Source of the DNA: Clostridiales bacterium
Lineage (GTDB): Bacteria; Bacillota; Clostridia; Christensenellales; Aristaeellaceae
Length of the DNA: 64,000 nucleotides
Direction of reading: 5' to 3'
NCBI GenBank assembly: GCA_016930575.1
Contig: JAFGGL010000050.1
Coordinates: forward strand, 46,127-110,126
The position numbers were made by a program, and so were the translations under genes. The notes under the pieces were generated by a model that saw only the letters and a list, made by a program, of their open reading frames with translations, searched no databases and had not been told where the DNA came from. How positions within the stretch are numbered: the first letter of the stretch is position 1; every line of letters begins with the position of its first letter. Below are positions 26,795 to 35,686 of the stretch, piece after piece.

Positions 26795-27244
26795 TCAGAA
26801 CAATTTCCTGGAATCCAGAAGTATAGTCACCGGCCCGTCGTTGACGAGGCTCACGGCCATCTCCGCGCGGAACACGCCCATTTCCACCGATATGCCCATA
26901 CCGCGCCAGCGCTCCGCCGCTTCGGAATACATCCGGTCGGCCTTTGCGGGCTCCTCGGCGGCGGTAAAGCCCGGCCGCCGCCCGTGGCGCGCGTCGCCCA
27001 GCAGCGTAAACTGGCTGACAACCAGGATCTGCCCGCCGGTGTCCAGAAGCGAGCGGTTCATCTTCCCCTGTTTGTCCTCGAATACGCGAAGGTTGGCCAC
27101 CTTGTCCACTATGTATTGCAGGTCCGCGTCCGCGTCGCCCGCTTCCACGCCCAGCAGCACCAAAAATCCGCGCCCGATCTCGGAAATCACCTGATCGTTC
27201 ACGGCGACGGAGGCTCTTGTTACCCTTTGCACAACCGCCCTCAT
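26795..27244 (-). CDS. dtd: D-aminoacyl-tRNA deacylase
   Basis: Removes D-amino acids wrongly attached to tRNA. The 149-residue protein has MRAVVQRVTRASV, VVSQFTLLGDARHGRRP (the Ser-Gln-x-Thr motif) and VNDGPVTILLDSR (the Gly-Pro motif, with Asp where many DTDs have Ser). It overlaps the rel stop by one base (TAATG), as is usual for this gene pair. Confidence 0.96.
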   Translation of the reverse strand: MRAVVQRVTRASVAVNDQVISEIGRGFLVLLGVEAGDADADLQYIVDKVANLRVFEDKQGKMNRSLLDTGGQILVVSQFTLLGDARHGRRPGFTAAEEPAKADRMYSEAAERWRGMGISVEMGVFRAEMAVSLVNDGPVTILLDSRKLF

Positions 27245-29439
27245 TACGCGGTTCCTCTATATACTTCGACGACATCAGTTCTTCGCTTTAGCGCGTTCAT
27301 CAGCTTGTCGAGCTCCTCGCGGCTTTTCACCTGCACGACCATGGCGACGTTGCTGGTGCGGCGTTTCTTGTCGCGTTTCACATTGACACCCAGGATCGGC
27401 ACGCCCACGTTGTTCACGCTGGTCGCCAGGTCGCCCATCAGGGTGACGCTGTCGTAGGCGATGATGTTGATGGTGGCGTTGAAATCGCCGCTGTCACTAT
27501 CCGCCCACTCGACCTCGATCATGCGCTCCTGGTCGGAATCGCCGATGTTGGAACAATCGGCTTTGTGCACGGTCACGCCGCGCCCGCGGGTGATGAAGCC
27601 AACGATCTCGTCCCCCGGCACGGGATTGCAGCAGCGGGCGAAGCGTACCAAGATGCCCGACTGCCCCTTTACGTACACGCCGTGGGAGGGTTTGCCGACG
27701 TGCTTGTGAAGCTCCTCCTGGGTGACTTCCTTCACCTCGGGAACGTCCCTAGCCTCAATCTTGCGCTGCTCCTCCATCAGGCGGCTGACGACGTAGCTTG
27801 CCGCCATGCCGCCGTAGCCCACCGCGCCGTAGATATCCTCAAGCTCCTGAAAGGCGTAACGCTTGAGGACCGGTTCGTAAAACTCGGGCTTGAGAATGGT
27901 GTGAAGATGCACGCCGCGGCGCTTGGCCTCGTGCTCGAGCATCTCGCGCCCGCGCACCATGTTCTCCCCGCGCAGCTCGCGCTTGAAGAACTGGCGGATC
28001 TTGCTTCTCGCCTGCGGGGTTTTTACGATTTTGAGCCAATCCATGCTGGGGCCCTTGGAGTTGGCGGAGGTGATGATCTCCACGCGGTCGCCCGTCTCCA
28101 GTTCCGTATCCAGCGGCACGATGCGCCCGTTGACCTTCGCGCCCACGCAGCGGTCGCCTACGCCCGAGTGGATGCGGTATGCGAAGTCGATCGGCGTCGC
28201 GCCGCGCTGCATGCTCAGGATATCGCCCTTGGGCGTGAATAGGAGCACCTCGTCTGAAAACAAATCGGTCTTCAGGCTGTCGATGAACTCCTTGGAATCG
28301 CGGGTGTCGTTTTGCCAGTCCAGAATCTGGCGCAGCCAGTAGAGCTTGTTGTCCAGATCGTCGGCCCTTGCGCCTTCCTTGTAACGCCAATGCGCCGCGA
28401 CGCCGAACTCGGCCACGCGGTGCATTTCCCAGGTGCGGATCTGCAGTTCGAACGGGAAGGGCATCGTGCGCCCGCCGATCAGCGTGGTGTGCAGGCTTTG
28501 GTACATATTGCCCTTGGGCACGGAGATGTAATCCTTGAACCGTCCGGGAATCTGGTTCCACAGCGTATGCACGATGCCAAGCACCGCGTAGCAGTCCTGC
28601 ACGCTGTCCACCAGCACGCGCACGGCGATCAGATCGTAGATCTGCTCGAAGGTTTTGTTCTGCTCGGTCATCTTGCGGTAGATGGAATACAGGTGCTTGG
28701 AGCGCCCGTCGATCTCGTAGTGGATGTTGTGCTCGTCCAGCTTCTCCGACAGGCTCTGGATGACCAGGCGGATGTTCTCCTCGCGCTCGATGCGCCGCAG
28801 CCCCACCTTGCGGGCGATGTCCTGGTAAGCGGTGGGTTCCAGGAACTTGAACGCCAGGTCCTCAAGCTCCTGCTTGACGGCGTTCATGCCCAGGCGGTGC
28901 GCAAGCGGGGTGAAGATATCCAGCGTTTCATCGGCGATGGCCTTTTGCCGCTCGGCGGGCTGATGGTGCAGGGTGCGCATGTTGTGCAGGCGGTCGGCCA
29001 GCTTGATGATCACCACGCGGATATCCTTGGACATGGCGAGGATCATCTTGCGCAGGCTCTCGGCCTTCTGCTCCTCGCGGTTACTAAAATCCAGCTGGTC
29101 CAGCTTCGTCACCCCGTCCACAAGCACGGCGACCTCTTCGCCGAACTCCTTGCGGATGGTGTCGATATCAATGGAGGAACAATCTTCCACCGTGTCGTGC
29201 AAAAGCCCGGCGGCGATGGTGGCCGGATCGATCATCAGATCGGTTAAAATGGAAGCGACGGACGCGGGGTGCATGAAATACGGCTCGCCGCTCTTGCGCA
29301 TCTGGCAGCTGTGCGCGTTCTCGGCAAACTCGTATGCTTTTTTCACCAGCAGGTAGCTGTCGTCGCCCGGGTTTTGCTTCTGCACGCGGGCGACCATCTT
29401 GTCCAGCGCCATGCATTCGTTGGTGATATAGCTCAGCAT
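27244..29439 (-). CDS. rel: Bifunctional (p)ppGpp synthetase/hydrolase Rel
   Basis: Makes and degrades the stringent-response alarmone. The 731-residue protein has an N-terminal HD hydrolase (HDTVEDCS near 81, KLADRLHNMRTL near 146), a RelA/SpoT synthetase region (SKHLYSIYRKM near 245, and YISVPKGNMYQSLHTTL), a TGS domain (ILSMQRGATPIDFAYRIHS near 405) and a C-terminal ACT domain (about 655-731). An intact HD motif suggests hydrolase activity. AAAGGAGG precedes the ATG; it overlaps recJ slightly. The rel-dtd pairing is conserved in Firmicutes. Confidence 0.96.
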   Translation of the reverse strand: MLSYITNECMALDKMVARVQKQNPGDDSYLLVKKAYEFAENAHSCQMRKSGEPYFMHPASVASILTDLMIDPATIAAGLLHDTVEDCSSIDIDTIRKEFGEEVAVLVDGVTKLDQLDFSNREEQKAESLRKMILAMSKDIRVVIIKLADRLHNMRTLHHQPAERQKAIADETLDIFTPLAHRLGMNAVKQELEDLAFKFLEPTAYQDIARKVGLRRIEREENIRLVIQSLSEKLDEHNIHYEIDGRSKHLYSIYRKMTEQNKTFEQIYDLIAVRVLVDSVQDCYAVLGIVHTLWNQIPGRFKDYISVPKGNMYQSLHTTLIGGRTMPFPFELQIRTWEMHRVAEFGVAAHWRYKEGARADDLDNKLYWLRQILDWQNDTRDSKEFIDSLKTDLFSDEVLLFTPKGDILSMQRGATPIDFAYRIHSGVGDRCVGAKVNGRIVPLDTELETGDRVEIITSANSKGPSMDWLKIVKTPQARSKIRQFFKRELRGENMVRGREMLEHEAKRRGVHLHTILKPEFYEPVLKRYAFQELEDIYGAVGYGGMAASYVVSRLMEEQRKIEARDVPEVKEVTQEELHKHVGKPSHGVYVKGQSGILVRFARCCNPVPGDEIVGFITRGRGVTVHKADCSNIGDSDQERMIEVEWADSDSGDFNATINIIAYDSVTLMGDLATSVNNVGVPILGVNVKRDKKRRTSNVAMVVQVKSREELDKLMNALKRRTDVVEVYRGTA

Positions 29440-31835
29440 CCGTTTGCCTCCTTTCCCGAAGCGGCGGTACGGATGAGTTTTAGCAGCGGGCTATCCGAAA
29501 GCGAGCACTTGTCCGCCGGCGGCAGCGTATAGGAAAACGGGTGCAGCGTCAGGCGGATGAGCCCCAGTTGGTGAAAGGCAAAAAGCCCCGTCAGCGTCTG
29601 CGCCTCGGGCAGCCCGGCGGCCTCCGCGGTTTCCGCAAGGCCGGAGAACACAGACTTGCGCAGCAGCTTGTACAGCTCCCGGTAGGCGTCGTCCCCTGCG
29701 TCCAAAGCGGCCATCGCGCGGCAAAGCGCAGGGCTCTTGTCCGGGGCGAGCAGCGCGGCGGATGGGCATTGCGCCCGCCAAGCCGCGCGGTCCGCGGGTG
29801 AGAGCGCGCCGTCCAGCAGTACGACGTGCTTCCAATACGGCGAGAGTCCGGCTTGCGCAGGCCGCAGCAGCAGGGTGTGGAAGCAGCGGGTATCGGAAAC
29901 CGTACCCACGGCGACGTCCACCCGGTCTTCAAGCTTTTGAAGCAGGGAGACCGCCGACTCCCTGGTATAGGCGATATACAGCGTACCCTGGCAGCCGCTG
30001 AGCAGCGTATCCGCATCGACCGGCGCGTCCGGTTTCACGGCCTTTGCCTTTGCGGGTACGGATGTATGGGTTTCTGCGCCAGCGTCTTGTTTTCCTGCCT
30101 GCCGCACAAGCCGCGCGATGAGCGCGTCATGATACGGCGCTTCGTTTTCCAGCTCCAGCGCGCGCTTGCGGGCATACCTGTCGGGGCGCAATGCTGCGAC
30201 GTGACACTGGATCTCCGCGTTGCCGCGGTACTCGTTACGCTCCAGCGTGTAGGCGATATCCGCCTCATCGGGCAAGGCCTCCGCCTGGGCGCCCTTGCCA
30301 AACGCGATGCCGGCCAGCACCGTTTTATTCTGCCGTAGGCGCAACTGCAGATGCGCGCCGCCCGCGCCGCAGGCGCGGCGAGACTCCAGTTTCGCCCCGG
30401 CGGTGAGAAACACGGGCGCGGGATTGCCCGCGCCGAACGGCCGGAGGGTTTCCAGCGAATCGAGCAGGCCAAAATCGGCGTCTTCCAGGTTCAGGGTCAG
30501 ATCGTAGAGCTGCGCGGGCACAAATGCGTCCGCCGGGGCAGACGCCCGTACCGCATCCTCCAGGCGCGCACGGAACGCATCATACTGCGCTTCGGCCAGG
30601 GTGACGCCGGCGGCCATCTCGTGCCCGCCGTATCTGATCAGAAGGTCGTCGCATTGCTTCAGGCATGCGGCGAGGTTGACGCCCTCCACGCCGCGGAGGC
30701 TGCCGTGCAGCATGCCGTCCTCTTCGGATAGCGCGCACACGGGCACGGAGAACGTGCGGTTCAGCTGCCCCGCCGCAAGCCCGATCACGCCCTTGTGCCA
30801 GTCCTTGCCACGCACGAACAGCACGCGCTTTTCAACGAAGTTGTGCTCTTTCGCCTGCTCCATTGCCTCGCTCACGGCCGCATGTTCCAGCCGCTTGCGC
30901 TGGGTATTGGCGGCGTCCAAATCCCTGGCGATCGTCTGCGCCTCCTGCGCGTCTTCGGTCAGCAAAAGCCGCACGGCGGCGCTCGCGTCGCCCACGCGGC
31001 CCGCGGCGTTGAGCCTCGGCGCGAGCTGAAAGGCCACCGCGCCCTCCGAGACCGGCTGTTTGACGCCCGCAACCTCAATCACGGCCCGCAGGCCGAGCCG
31101 GTTTTGCAGCATAGGCAATCCGAGCGCTGAGATGACGCGGTTCTCCCCCGTAAGCGTCACGATGTCCGCGATGGTCGCAACGGCGGCCAAAGGCAACAAT
31201 CGTTCAAGCAGCGCCGCGTCGTTCGCATGCAGCGCCGCCGCCAGCTTGTACGCCACGCCCGCGCCGCACAGGTACGGGAACGGGTAGTCGTTCATCAGGG
31301 GATCGACCACCGCGTCGGCGGGGCATTCCGCCAGCCCGAGCTGGTGATGGTCGGTGACGATCACCTTCATACCCAGCCGTTTCGCCAGCGCGACCTCGTC
31401 CGCGTTGGTGATGCCAAGATCCACGGTGATCAGCAGTTGGTACGTTTTCGCCAGTTCCTCAACGGCCCCGGCGTTCAGGCCGTAGCCGTCGTCCCGCAGG
31501 GGCAGGTAGGGCGTTGCGTTCACGCCGCAGGCCCGCAGCGCTTCGGTCAAAAGCGCGGCGGCGCATACACCGTCGGTATCGTAATCGCCGTAGATGACCG
31601 TTTTCAGGTTCCCGGTCTTCGCCTCATTGATCAGGGCGACCGCTTTTCGCATATCGGAGAGCAAATACGGATTGTGCAGTTGATTAGGTCCTGGGTGCAG
31701 GAACCGCTCCGCATCCGCCGCCGTTTCCAAACCGCGCGCAAACAACAGCGCGGCCATAACGCCCGTGTACGGGCGCAGCTTTGCCTTGTCCGCTTCGGAA
31801 AAGGGACGGTCGGAACGCGGCGCGAATCGAAGCAT
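29433..31835 (-). CDS. recJ: Single-stranded-DNA exonuclease RecJ
   Basis: A 5'-3' exonuclease in DNA repair. The 800-residue protein carries the DHH phosphoesterase motifs: YGDYDTDGVCAAAL near residue 82, VTDHHQLG near 158, and the DHHA1 region with GGHEMAAGVTLAE near 415. It is longer than the about 570-residue core; the extra C-terminal region resembles that of other Clostridial RecJ proteins. I chose the ATG at 31835 because GGGAGGG lies upstream. It is first in an overlapping chain with rel. Confidence 0.93.
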   Translation of the reverse strand: MLRFAPRSDRPFSEADKAKLRPYTGVMAALLFARGLETAADAERFLHPGPNQLHNPYLLSDMRKAVALINEAKTGNLKTVIYGDYDTDGVCAAALLTEALRACGVNATPYLPLRDDGYGLNAGAVEELAKTYQLLITVDLGITNADEVALAKRLGMKVIVTDHHQLGLAECPADAVVDPLMNDYPFPYLCGAGVAYKLAAALHANDAALLERLLPLAAVATIADIVTLTGENRVISALGLPMLQNRLGLRAVIEVAGVKQPVSEGAVAFQLAPRLNAAGRVGDASAAVRLLLTEDAQEAQTIARDLDAANTQRKRLEHAAVSEAMEQAKEHNFVEKRVLFVRGKDWHKGVIGLAAGQLNRTFSVPVCALSEEDGMLHGSLRGVEGVNLAACLKQCDDLLIRYGGHEMAAGVTLAEAQYDAFRARLEDAVRASAPADAFVPAQLYDLTLNLEDADFGLLDSLETLRPFGAGNPAPVFLTAGAKLESRRACGAGGAHLQLRLRQNKTVLAGIAFGKGAQAEALPDEADIAYTLERNEYRGNAEIQCHVAALRPDRYARKRALELENEAPYHDALIARLVRQAGKQDAGAETHTSVPAKAKAVKPDAPVDADTLLSGCQGTLYIAYTRESAVSLLQKLEDRVDVAVGTVSDTRCFHTLLLRPAQAGLSPYWKHVVLLDGALSPADRAAWRAQCPSAALLAPDKSPALCRAMAALDAGDDAYRELYKLLRKSVFSGLAETAEAAGLPEAQTLTGLFAFHQLGLIRLTLHPFSYTLPPADKCSLSDSPLLKLIRTAASGKEANGC

Positions 31836-31857
31836 GATTTCCCTCCCGAAAAGCAAT

Positions 31858-31883
31858 CCCCGACGACCGGTTGGTCATCGGGG
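31858..31883 (-). terminator. Hairpin between tsf and recJ
   Basis: On the minus strand CCCCGATGACC and GGTCGTCGGGG pair around a short loop, followed by ATTGCTTTTC. It probably ends the rpsB-tsf transcript and overlaps the recJ leader. Confidence 0.65.
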
Positions 31884-31929
31884 TGATGGCGTCCAGCCTG
31901 TTGAGAATACAGGTGTAACGGACAAATCG

Positions 31930-32862
31930 TTATTTAGACATCTTGGCAATCTCTTCCGCGAGATTGTCATTGCGTTTTTCCAAACCCTCGCCGCGCTCGA
32001 AACGCGCAAAGCGCACCGGGCCGATCTTGGCGCCGATCTCCTTTTCGACTTCGGCGGTGTACTGGGCCACGGTCTGGTCGGGATTCTTCACAAAGGGCTG
32101 CTCGGTGAGGCAGACATCCTTGTAATACTTCGCGATCCGGCCTTCCACCATGCGGTCCACGATCTTTTCGGGCTTGCCTTCGTTGAGCGCCTGCTCGCGG
32201 AGGATCTTCTTTTCATAGTCCAAAGTCTCGGTGGGCACTTCGCCCCGCACCACATGCTCGGGCTTGGCGGCTGCGATCTGCAGCGCGAGGTCGTGATAAT
32301 ACGCCTTGAAGGCATCGGTTTCAAAGGTGGCGGGGGTGTCGTTTTTGACCTCGACCAGCACGCCGATCTTTCCGCCCATGTGGATATAGGTCTCGGCGAC
32401 ACCCGCGGCGGTCTCGTAGCGGGCAAAGCGGCGGATGGAAATCTTCTCGCCGATGGCCACGGTGGCGTCGGACACCAAATCGGTGATGGTTTTTGACGGG
32501 TCGTCGGCAAACTTCTGCTTGAGCAGCACGTCCGTGTCCGCGGGCGCGGCCAGCGCGATATGCCTGGCGATATTCCGGCAGAAATCCTTGAAGTTATCGG
32601 TCTTTGCGACGAAGTCGGTCTCGCAGTTGACTTCGACGATGGCGCCGGTTTTCTTATCCTCGGTCACGTAGCCGTCCACCATGCCTTCGGCGGCGATGCG
32701 GCTGGCCTTTTTCGCTGCGGCGGCGAGCCCTTTTTCGCGAAGGTACTCGATGGCTTTTTCCATGTCGCCGTCGGTCTCGATCAATGCTTTCTTGCAGTCC
32801 ATCATGCCGGCCTGCGTAGTATCGCGTAATTCTTTTACCAATTGTGCTGTTATATTCGCCAT
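31930..32862 (-). CDS. tsf: Elongation factor Ts
   Basis: Nucleotide exchange factor for EF-Tu. The 310-residue protein begins with a UBA-like domain containing [22 protein letters not shown] (the [12 protein letters not shown] block is diagnostic), then the core with [15 protein letters not shown], and a coiled-coil insert near [18 protein letters not shown] precedes the ATG. It follows rpsB in the usual order but is separated by 333 bases full of hairpins. Confidence 0.97.
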   Translation of the reverse strand: MANITAQLVKELRDTTQAGMMDCKKALIETDGDMEKAIEYLREKGLAAAAKKASRIAAEGMVDGYVTEDKKTGAIVEVNCETDFVAKTDNFKDFCRNIARHIALAAPADTDVLLKQKFADDPSKTITDLVSDATVAIGEKISIRRFARYETAAGVAETYIHMGGKIGVLVEVKNDTPATFETDAFKAYYHDLALQIAAAKPEHVVRGEVPTETLDYEKKILREQALNEGKPEKIVDRMVEGRIAKYYKDVCLTEQPFVKNPDQTVAQYTAEVEKEIGAKIGPVRFARFERGEGLEKRNDNLAEEIAKMSK

Positions 32863-32899
32863 GCAGGTTTTCTCTCCTTAACTTAATTGCTTCGCATTT

Positions 32900-32926
32900 C
32901 GATAAAGTGGCTTCGCCTCTTTATCG
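32900..32926. repeat. Perfect hairpin just upstream of tsf
   Basis: CGATAAAGTGGC and GCCTCTTTATCG pair around a TTC loop. A second small hairpin (CCTTGC-TTC-GCAAGG, 32983-32997) and the 23-base near-palindrome GTCGAAGGGT-TCG-ACCCTTCGAC (33134-33156) lie in the same gap. They would all be in the rpsB-tsf mRNA. Confidence 0.6.
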
Positions 32927-32999
32927 AGGTTGCACTCCGGGCTTGCTCGCCGTGCTCGCGGTCAGCCCTTCGTGTAGGGTACCCTTGCTTCGCAAGGTT

Positions 33000-33126
33000 C
33001 CGAAATCACCGATATGAGGGAGGGCTTTGCCCGACTAGTGCCCGAAATTCGCGGAGCGAATGAAGCGCGTAGCCTCGCGCAAGCGAAGCGAGGGGCGAGG
33101 CCGAAACACCATGTCGCTGATTTCGG
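33000..33126 (-). repeat. Family 3 hairpin repeat in the rpsB-tsf gap
   Basis: The ends CCGAAATCACCGATATG and CATGTCGCTGATTTCGG are inverted copies. The inside (33032-33101) is about 70 bases shared with the interior of family 1 copy F (59100-59170), including CGACTAG-GCCCGAAATTCGC and GAAGCGCGTAGCCTCGCGC. The rest of the 32863-33195 gap holds further hairpins and no gene. Confidence 0.7.
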
Positions 33127-33195
33127 ATTGACAGTCGAAGGGTTCGACCCTTCGACACATCCCAAAAAATCGAAGTGCCAATGAACAATCTGCTG

Positions 33196-34545
33196 CTACT
33201 CCGTCTCCGCCGTTTCCTTGGCGTCTTCTTTCTCTTCTTTATCGGCCTTCGCGGTCTTCTTGGCCGCGGCGGATGCTTTGGTCGTCTTCTTCGCAGCTGC
33301 GGCGGGTTTCTCTACCGCATCGGCCTTGGCGGCTTTGGCCGTCTTCGCCTTCTTCGCGGGTTCTTCCTCCGCGTCGGCCTTGGCGGCTTTAGCCGTCTTA
33401 GCGGGCTTCTCCACCGCATCAGTCTTGGCAGCTTTCGCTGCCTTCTTCTCCTTGACGGGTTGTTCCTCCGCGTCGGCCTTTTCAGCCTTGGTTGTTTTCG
33501 CAGCTTTGGCGGGTTTTTCTTCCGCGTCGCCCTTTTCGGCTTTCACGGGCTTTTCGTCCGCGTCTGCTTTTTCCGCTTTCAGAGCAGCAGCGGGTTTTTC
33601 GGCTGCTTCTTCTTTTGCTTCATCGGCTGCCTTGGGAACCGCGGCGGGTTTTGCAACCGCGGCTGCCGGGGCAGCCTTGGTATCAGCAGCCGGCTTCACA
33701 TCCGTGTCGGCTTTTTCCGCTTTTGGCGCGGCCTTGGGCGCGACTTCCGCCTTTGGGACGAACTTGGGAACCGTGGCGGGCCTGGGCGCTGCGGCGGGTC
33801 GGACGATACTGGGCGCCGCGGCGGGTTCGTCGTAATCGCCCGCATCGACGGCTTCCATCTGCTTGCCCTGCTTGCCTTCCAGCACCGCGTCGGCTATCTT
33901 GCCCGCGATCAGCTTCACGGCGCGGATGGCGTCGTCGTTGCCGGGGATCACATAATCGATCTCGTCGGGGTCGCAGTTGGTATCGACGATGGCGACGATC
34001 GGCACGCCGAGGGTGCGGGCTTCGTGCACGGCGATATGCTCCTTGCGGGGATCCACGATAAACAGCGCGCCGGGCAGCTTGTGCATCTCGCGGATGCCGC
34101 CGAGGTTGGCTTCCAGCTTCTCGCGCTCGTGCTCAAGCTTGATGACTTCCTTCTTGGGAAGCACGTCAAACTGGCCGGACTGCTCCATCTTGTCGATCTG
34201 GTTGAGGCGATCGACGCGCGCACGGATGGTGCGGAAATTGGTGAGCATGCCGCCCAGCCAGCGGTGGTTGACATAGAACATATTGCAGCGCTGCGCTTCC
34301 TGCGCGATTGATTCCTGCGCCTGCTTTTTGGTGCCGACGAACAAAATGCTTTTGCCCTCCATGACCGTGTCACGGACAAAAGCATACGCCTCGTCGGCTT
34401 TGCGTACGGTTTTCTGAAGGTCGATAATGTAAATGCCGTTGCGCTCGGTAAAGATGTACTGCGCCATCTTGGGGTTCCAGCGACGGGTTTGGTGGCCGAA
34501 GTGGACGCCCGCTTCGAGCAACTGTTTCATAGAAATGACTGCCAT
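33196..34545 (-). CDS. rpsB: 30S ribosomal protein S2 with a long Lys/Ala/Glu tail
   Basis: Residues 1-230 are a normal S2 ([71 protein letters not shown]). Residues 231-449 form a 219-residue low-complexity tail made of Ala, Lys, Glu, Asp and Pro, with a repeating pattern near [13 protein letters not shown] and no hydrophobic core. Typical bacterial S2 is about 230-260 residues. The tail resembles histone H1 or AlgP-type repeats, so an RNA- or DNA-binding extension is possible; this is inference. AAGGAGG precedes the ATG at 34545, and a strong promoter lies about 145 bases upstream. Confidence 0.95.
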   Translation of the reverse strand: MAVISMKQLLEAGVHFGHQTRRWNPKMAQYIFTERNGIYIIDLQKTVRKADEAYAFVRDTVMEGKSILFVGTKKQAQESIAQEAQRCNMFYVNHRWLGGMLTNFRTIRARVDRLNQIDKMEQSGQFDVLPKKEVIKLEHEREKLEANLGGIREMHKLPGALFIVDPRKEHIAVHEARTLGVPIVAIVDTNCDPDEIDYVIPGNDDAIRAVKLIAGKIADAVLEGKQGKQMEAVDAGDYDEPAAAPSIVRPAAAPRPATVPKFVPKAEVAPKAAPKAEKADTDVKPAADTKAAPAAAVAKPAAVPKAADEAKEEAAEKPAAALKAEKADADEKPVKAEKGDAEEKPAKAAKTTKAEKADAEEQPVKEKKAAKAAKTDAVEKPAKTAKAAKADAEEEPAKKAKTAKAAKADAVEKPAAAAKKTTKASAAAKKTAKADKEEKEDAKETAETE

Positions 34546-34690
34546 AAAAAAATTCCTCCTTGTTTTTTGCCCCTGACCCAAATCTTTGATGCAAGTTCGG
34601 GCCGGTGGGTTCCACCCCCTGCGTCATCCCGGGCGAACACCGCTGTACGCGGCACAATCGCGCGATCGGCAAAGGTGCGTAGTGCGAGTT

Positions 34691-34719
34691 ATTATAGCAT
34701 AAGCGAAAAAACCACGCAA
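34691..34719 (-). promoter_or_regulatory. Sigma-A promoter for rpsB-tsf
   Basis: Minus-strand TTGCGT (34714-34719) and TATAAT (34691-34696) with a 17-base spacer. The leader of about 140 bases contains GGGGGTGG...CCCACC and GCGCGATTGTGCCGCG stems that could serve autoregulation by S2; no known S2-leader motif was matched by eye. Confidence 0.75.
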
Positions 34720-34757
34720 GGGGCAGACGATGTATTTGCGTCAATTACGCCTTTATA

Positions 34758-34787
34758 TTGACGCAATCATCTTGATCGCTATATACT
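34758..34787 (+). promoter_or_regulatory. Promoter for the AT-rich secreted protein
   Basis: TTGACG (34758-34763) and TATACT (34782-34787) with an 18-base spacer, about 80 bases before the ATG and divergent from the rpsB promoter. Confidence 0.55.
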
Positions 34788-34867
34788 GAATATAGAATGA
34801 AACTGATCTCTAATACAACAGAAACCAAGGCAATGTAATATAGAGTGAATGCATACAGGGGAATAGA

Positions 34868-35650
34868 ATGGGACATTCGAAGAAAATAACAAAGTGTAGA
34901 TTAATAGTGATACTAGTAATAATCACATTTATATCCTGTCTATACTCTTTCTGTAGAACTCATGCAGAAGAAAACTTGATTTTACTCTGGGATATTCCAT
35001 TTGGCACACCAATGGAAGATATTCCAGATTTATTGTACGATCACACATGTATTGTTCTTGACGAATACAATAGAGCTTCGCACGAATACAATATTGTTGA
35101 TAAGCAAACAGTAACAATGTTTGGAAATCAAATATCAATGTTTCGTATACATGGTAATGAATATGATAAATACACAGATACTATCATAGAGTTTGCCAGC
35201 AGTACTGTTGAATTAACCACAAATTCTATTGATGCTGTAGAATCTAATCAATACTATCAAGCAAAGACTACTTTTTATAACCTATACACAGAGTTAGTTG
35301 CCGAATATGGCTCCCTCGATGTGTATATATACAAACAAAAAGATGATAAAGCATCATTATTCACATATTCAGGAGAGTTTAGTGATGATTTTTGGTATAC
35401 CTTTACATGTGATAGTTTAGAAGTAGATATAATTGCGATATTTGCCGTAAAGCAAAACATATTACTCGGCTCAAGAACAACGAGTTTTAAAAATAGTGAA
35501 AATAAAAGTATCAGTACTCAGACATATCTTGGCGTTGTTAATGAAAATTTCAATATTGATGAATTACTTCCGAATGTAGAAACAAATCAATATAATGAAT
35601 ATGTGATAAATGAAAACAAGGAAATAAAAAACATCGATATCGGATTGTAG
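34868..35650 (+). CDS. Orphan secreted protein from AT-rich DNA
   Basis: A 260-residue protein with an N-terminal signal peptide or anchor (LIVILVIITFISCLYSFC, about 12-29) and a polar remainder rich in Asn, Glu and Tyr. I do not recognise a domain; IPFGTPMEDIPDLL near residue 44 recalls small secreted proteins of Clostridia that track a precursor's short motif, but this is weak. Its codons are strongly AT-ending, unlike all neighbours, suggesting recent transfer. CAGGGGAA precedes the ATG. It stands alone between rpsB and the lacI-type gene. Confidence 0.6.
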   Translation: MGHSKKITKCRLIVILVIITFISCLYSFCRTHAEENLILLWDIPFGTPMEDIPDLLYDHTCIVLDEYNRASHEYNIVDKQTVTMFGNQISMFRIHGNEYDKYTDTIIEFASSTVELTTNSIDAVESNQYYQAKTTFYNLYTELVAEYGSLDVYIYKQKDDKASLFTYSGEFSDDFWYTFTCDSLEVDIIAIFAVKQNILLGSRTTSFKNSENKSISTQTYLGVVNENFNIDELLPNVETNQYNEYVINENKEIKNIDIGL

Positions 35651-35686
35651 TTTTAAAGAAACTGGAGCAGCTTAAACGCTAATCTA

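Noticed and set aside
32962..33165. Possible tRNA or small protein in the rpsB-tsf gap (GGGTTCGACCC-like T-arm)
   Set aside because: The TTCGA lies in a symmetrical palindrome; no acceptor stem, anticodon arm or CCA arrangement fits.
33175..34311. Gly/Phe/Leu-rich plus-strand frames opposite the S2 tail
   Set aside because: They mirror the repetitive Ala/Lys/Glu codons of the rpsB tail and have no start context.
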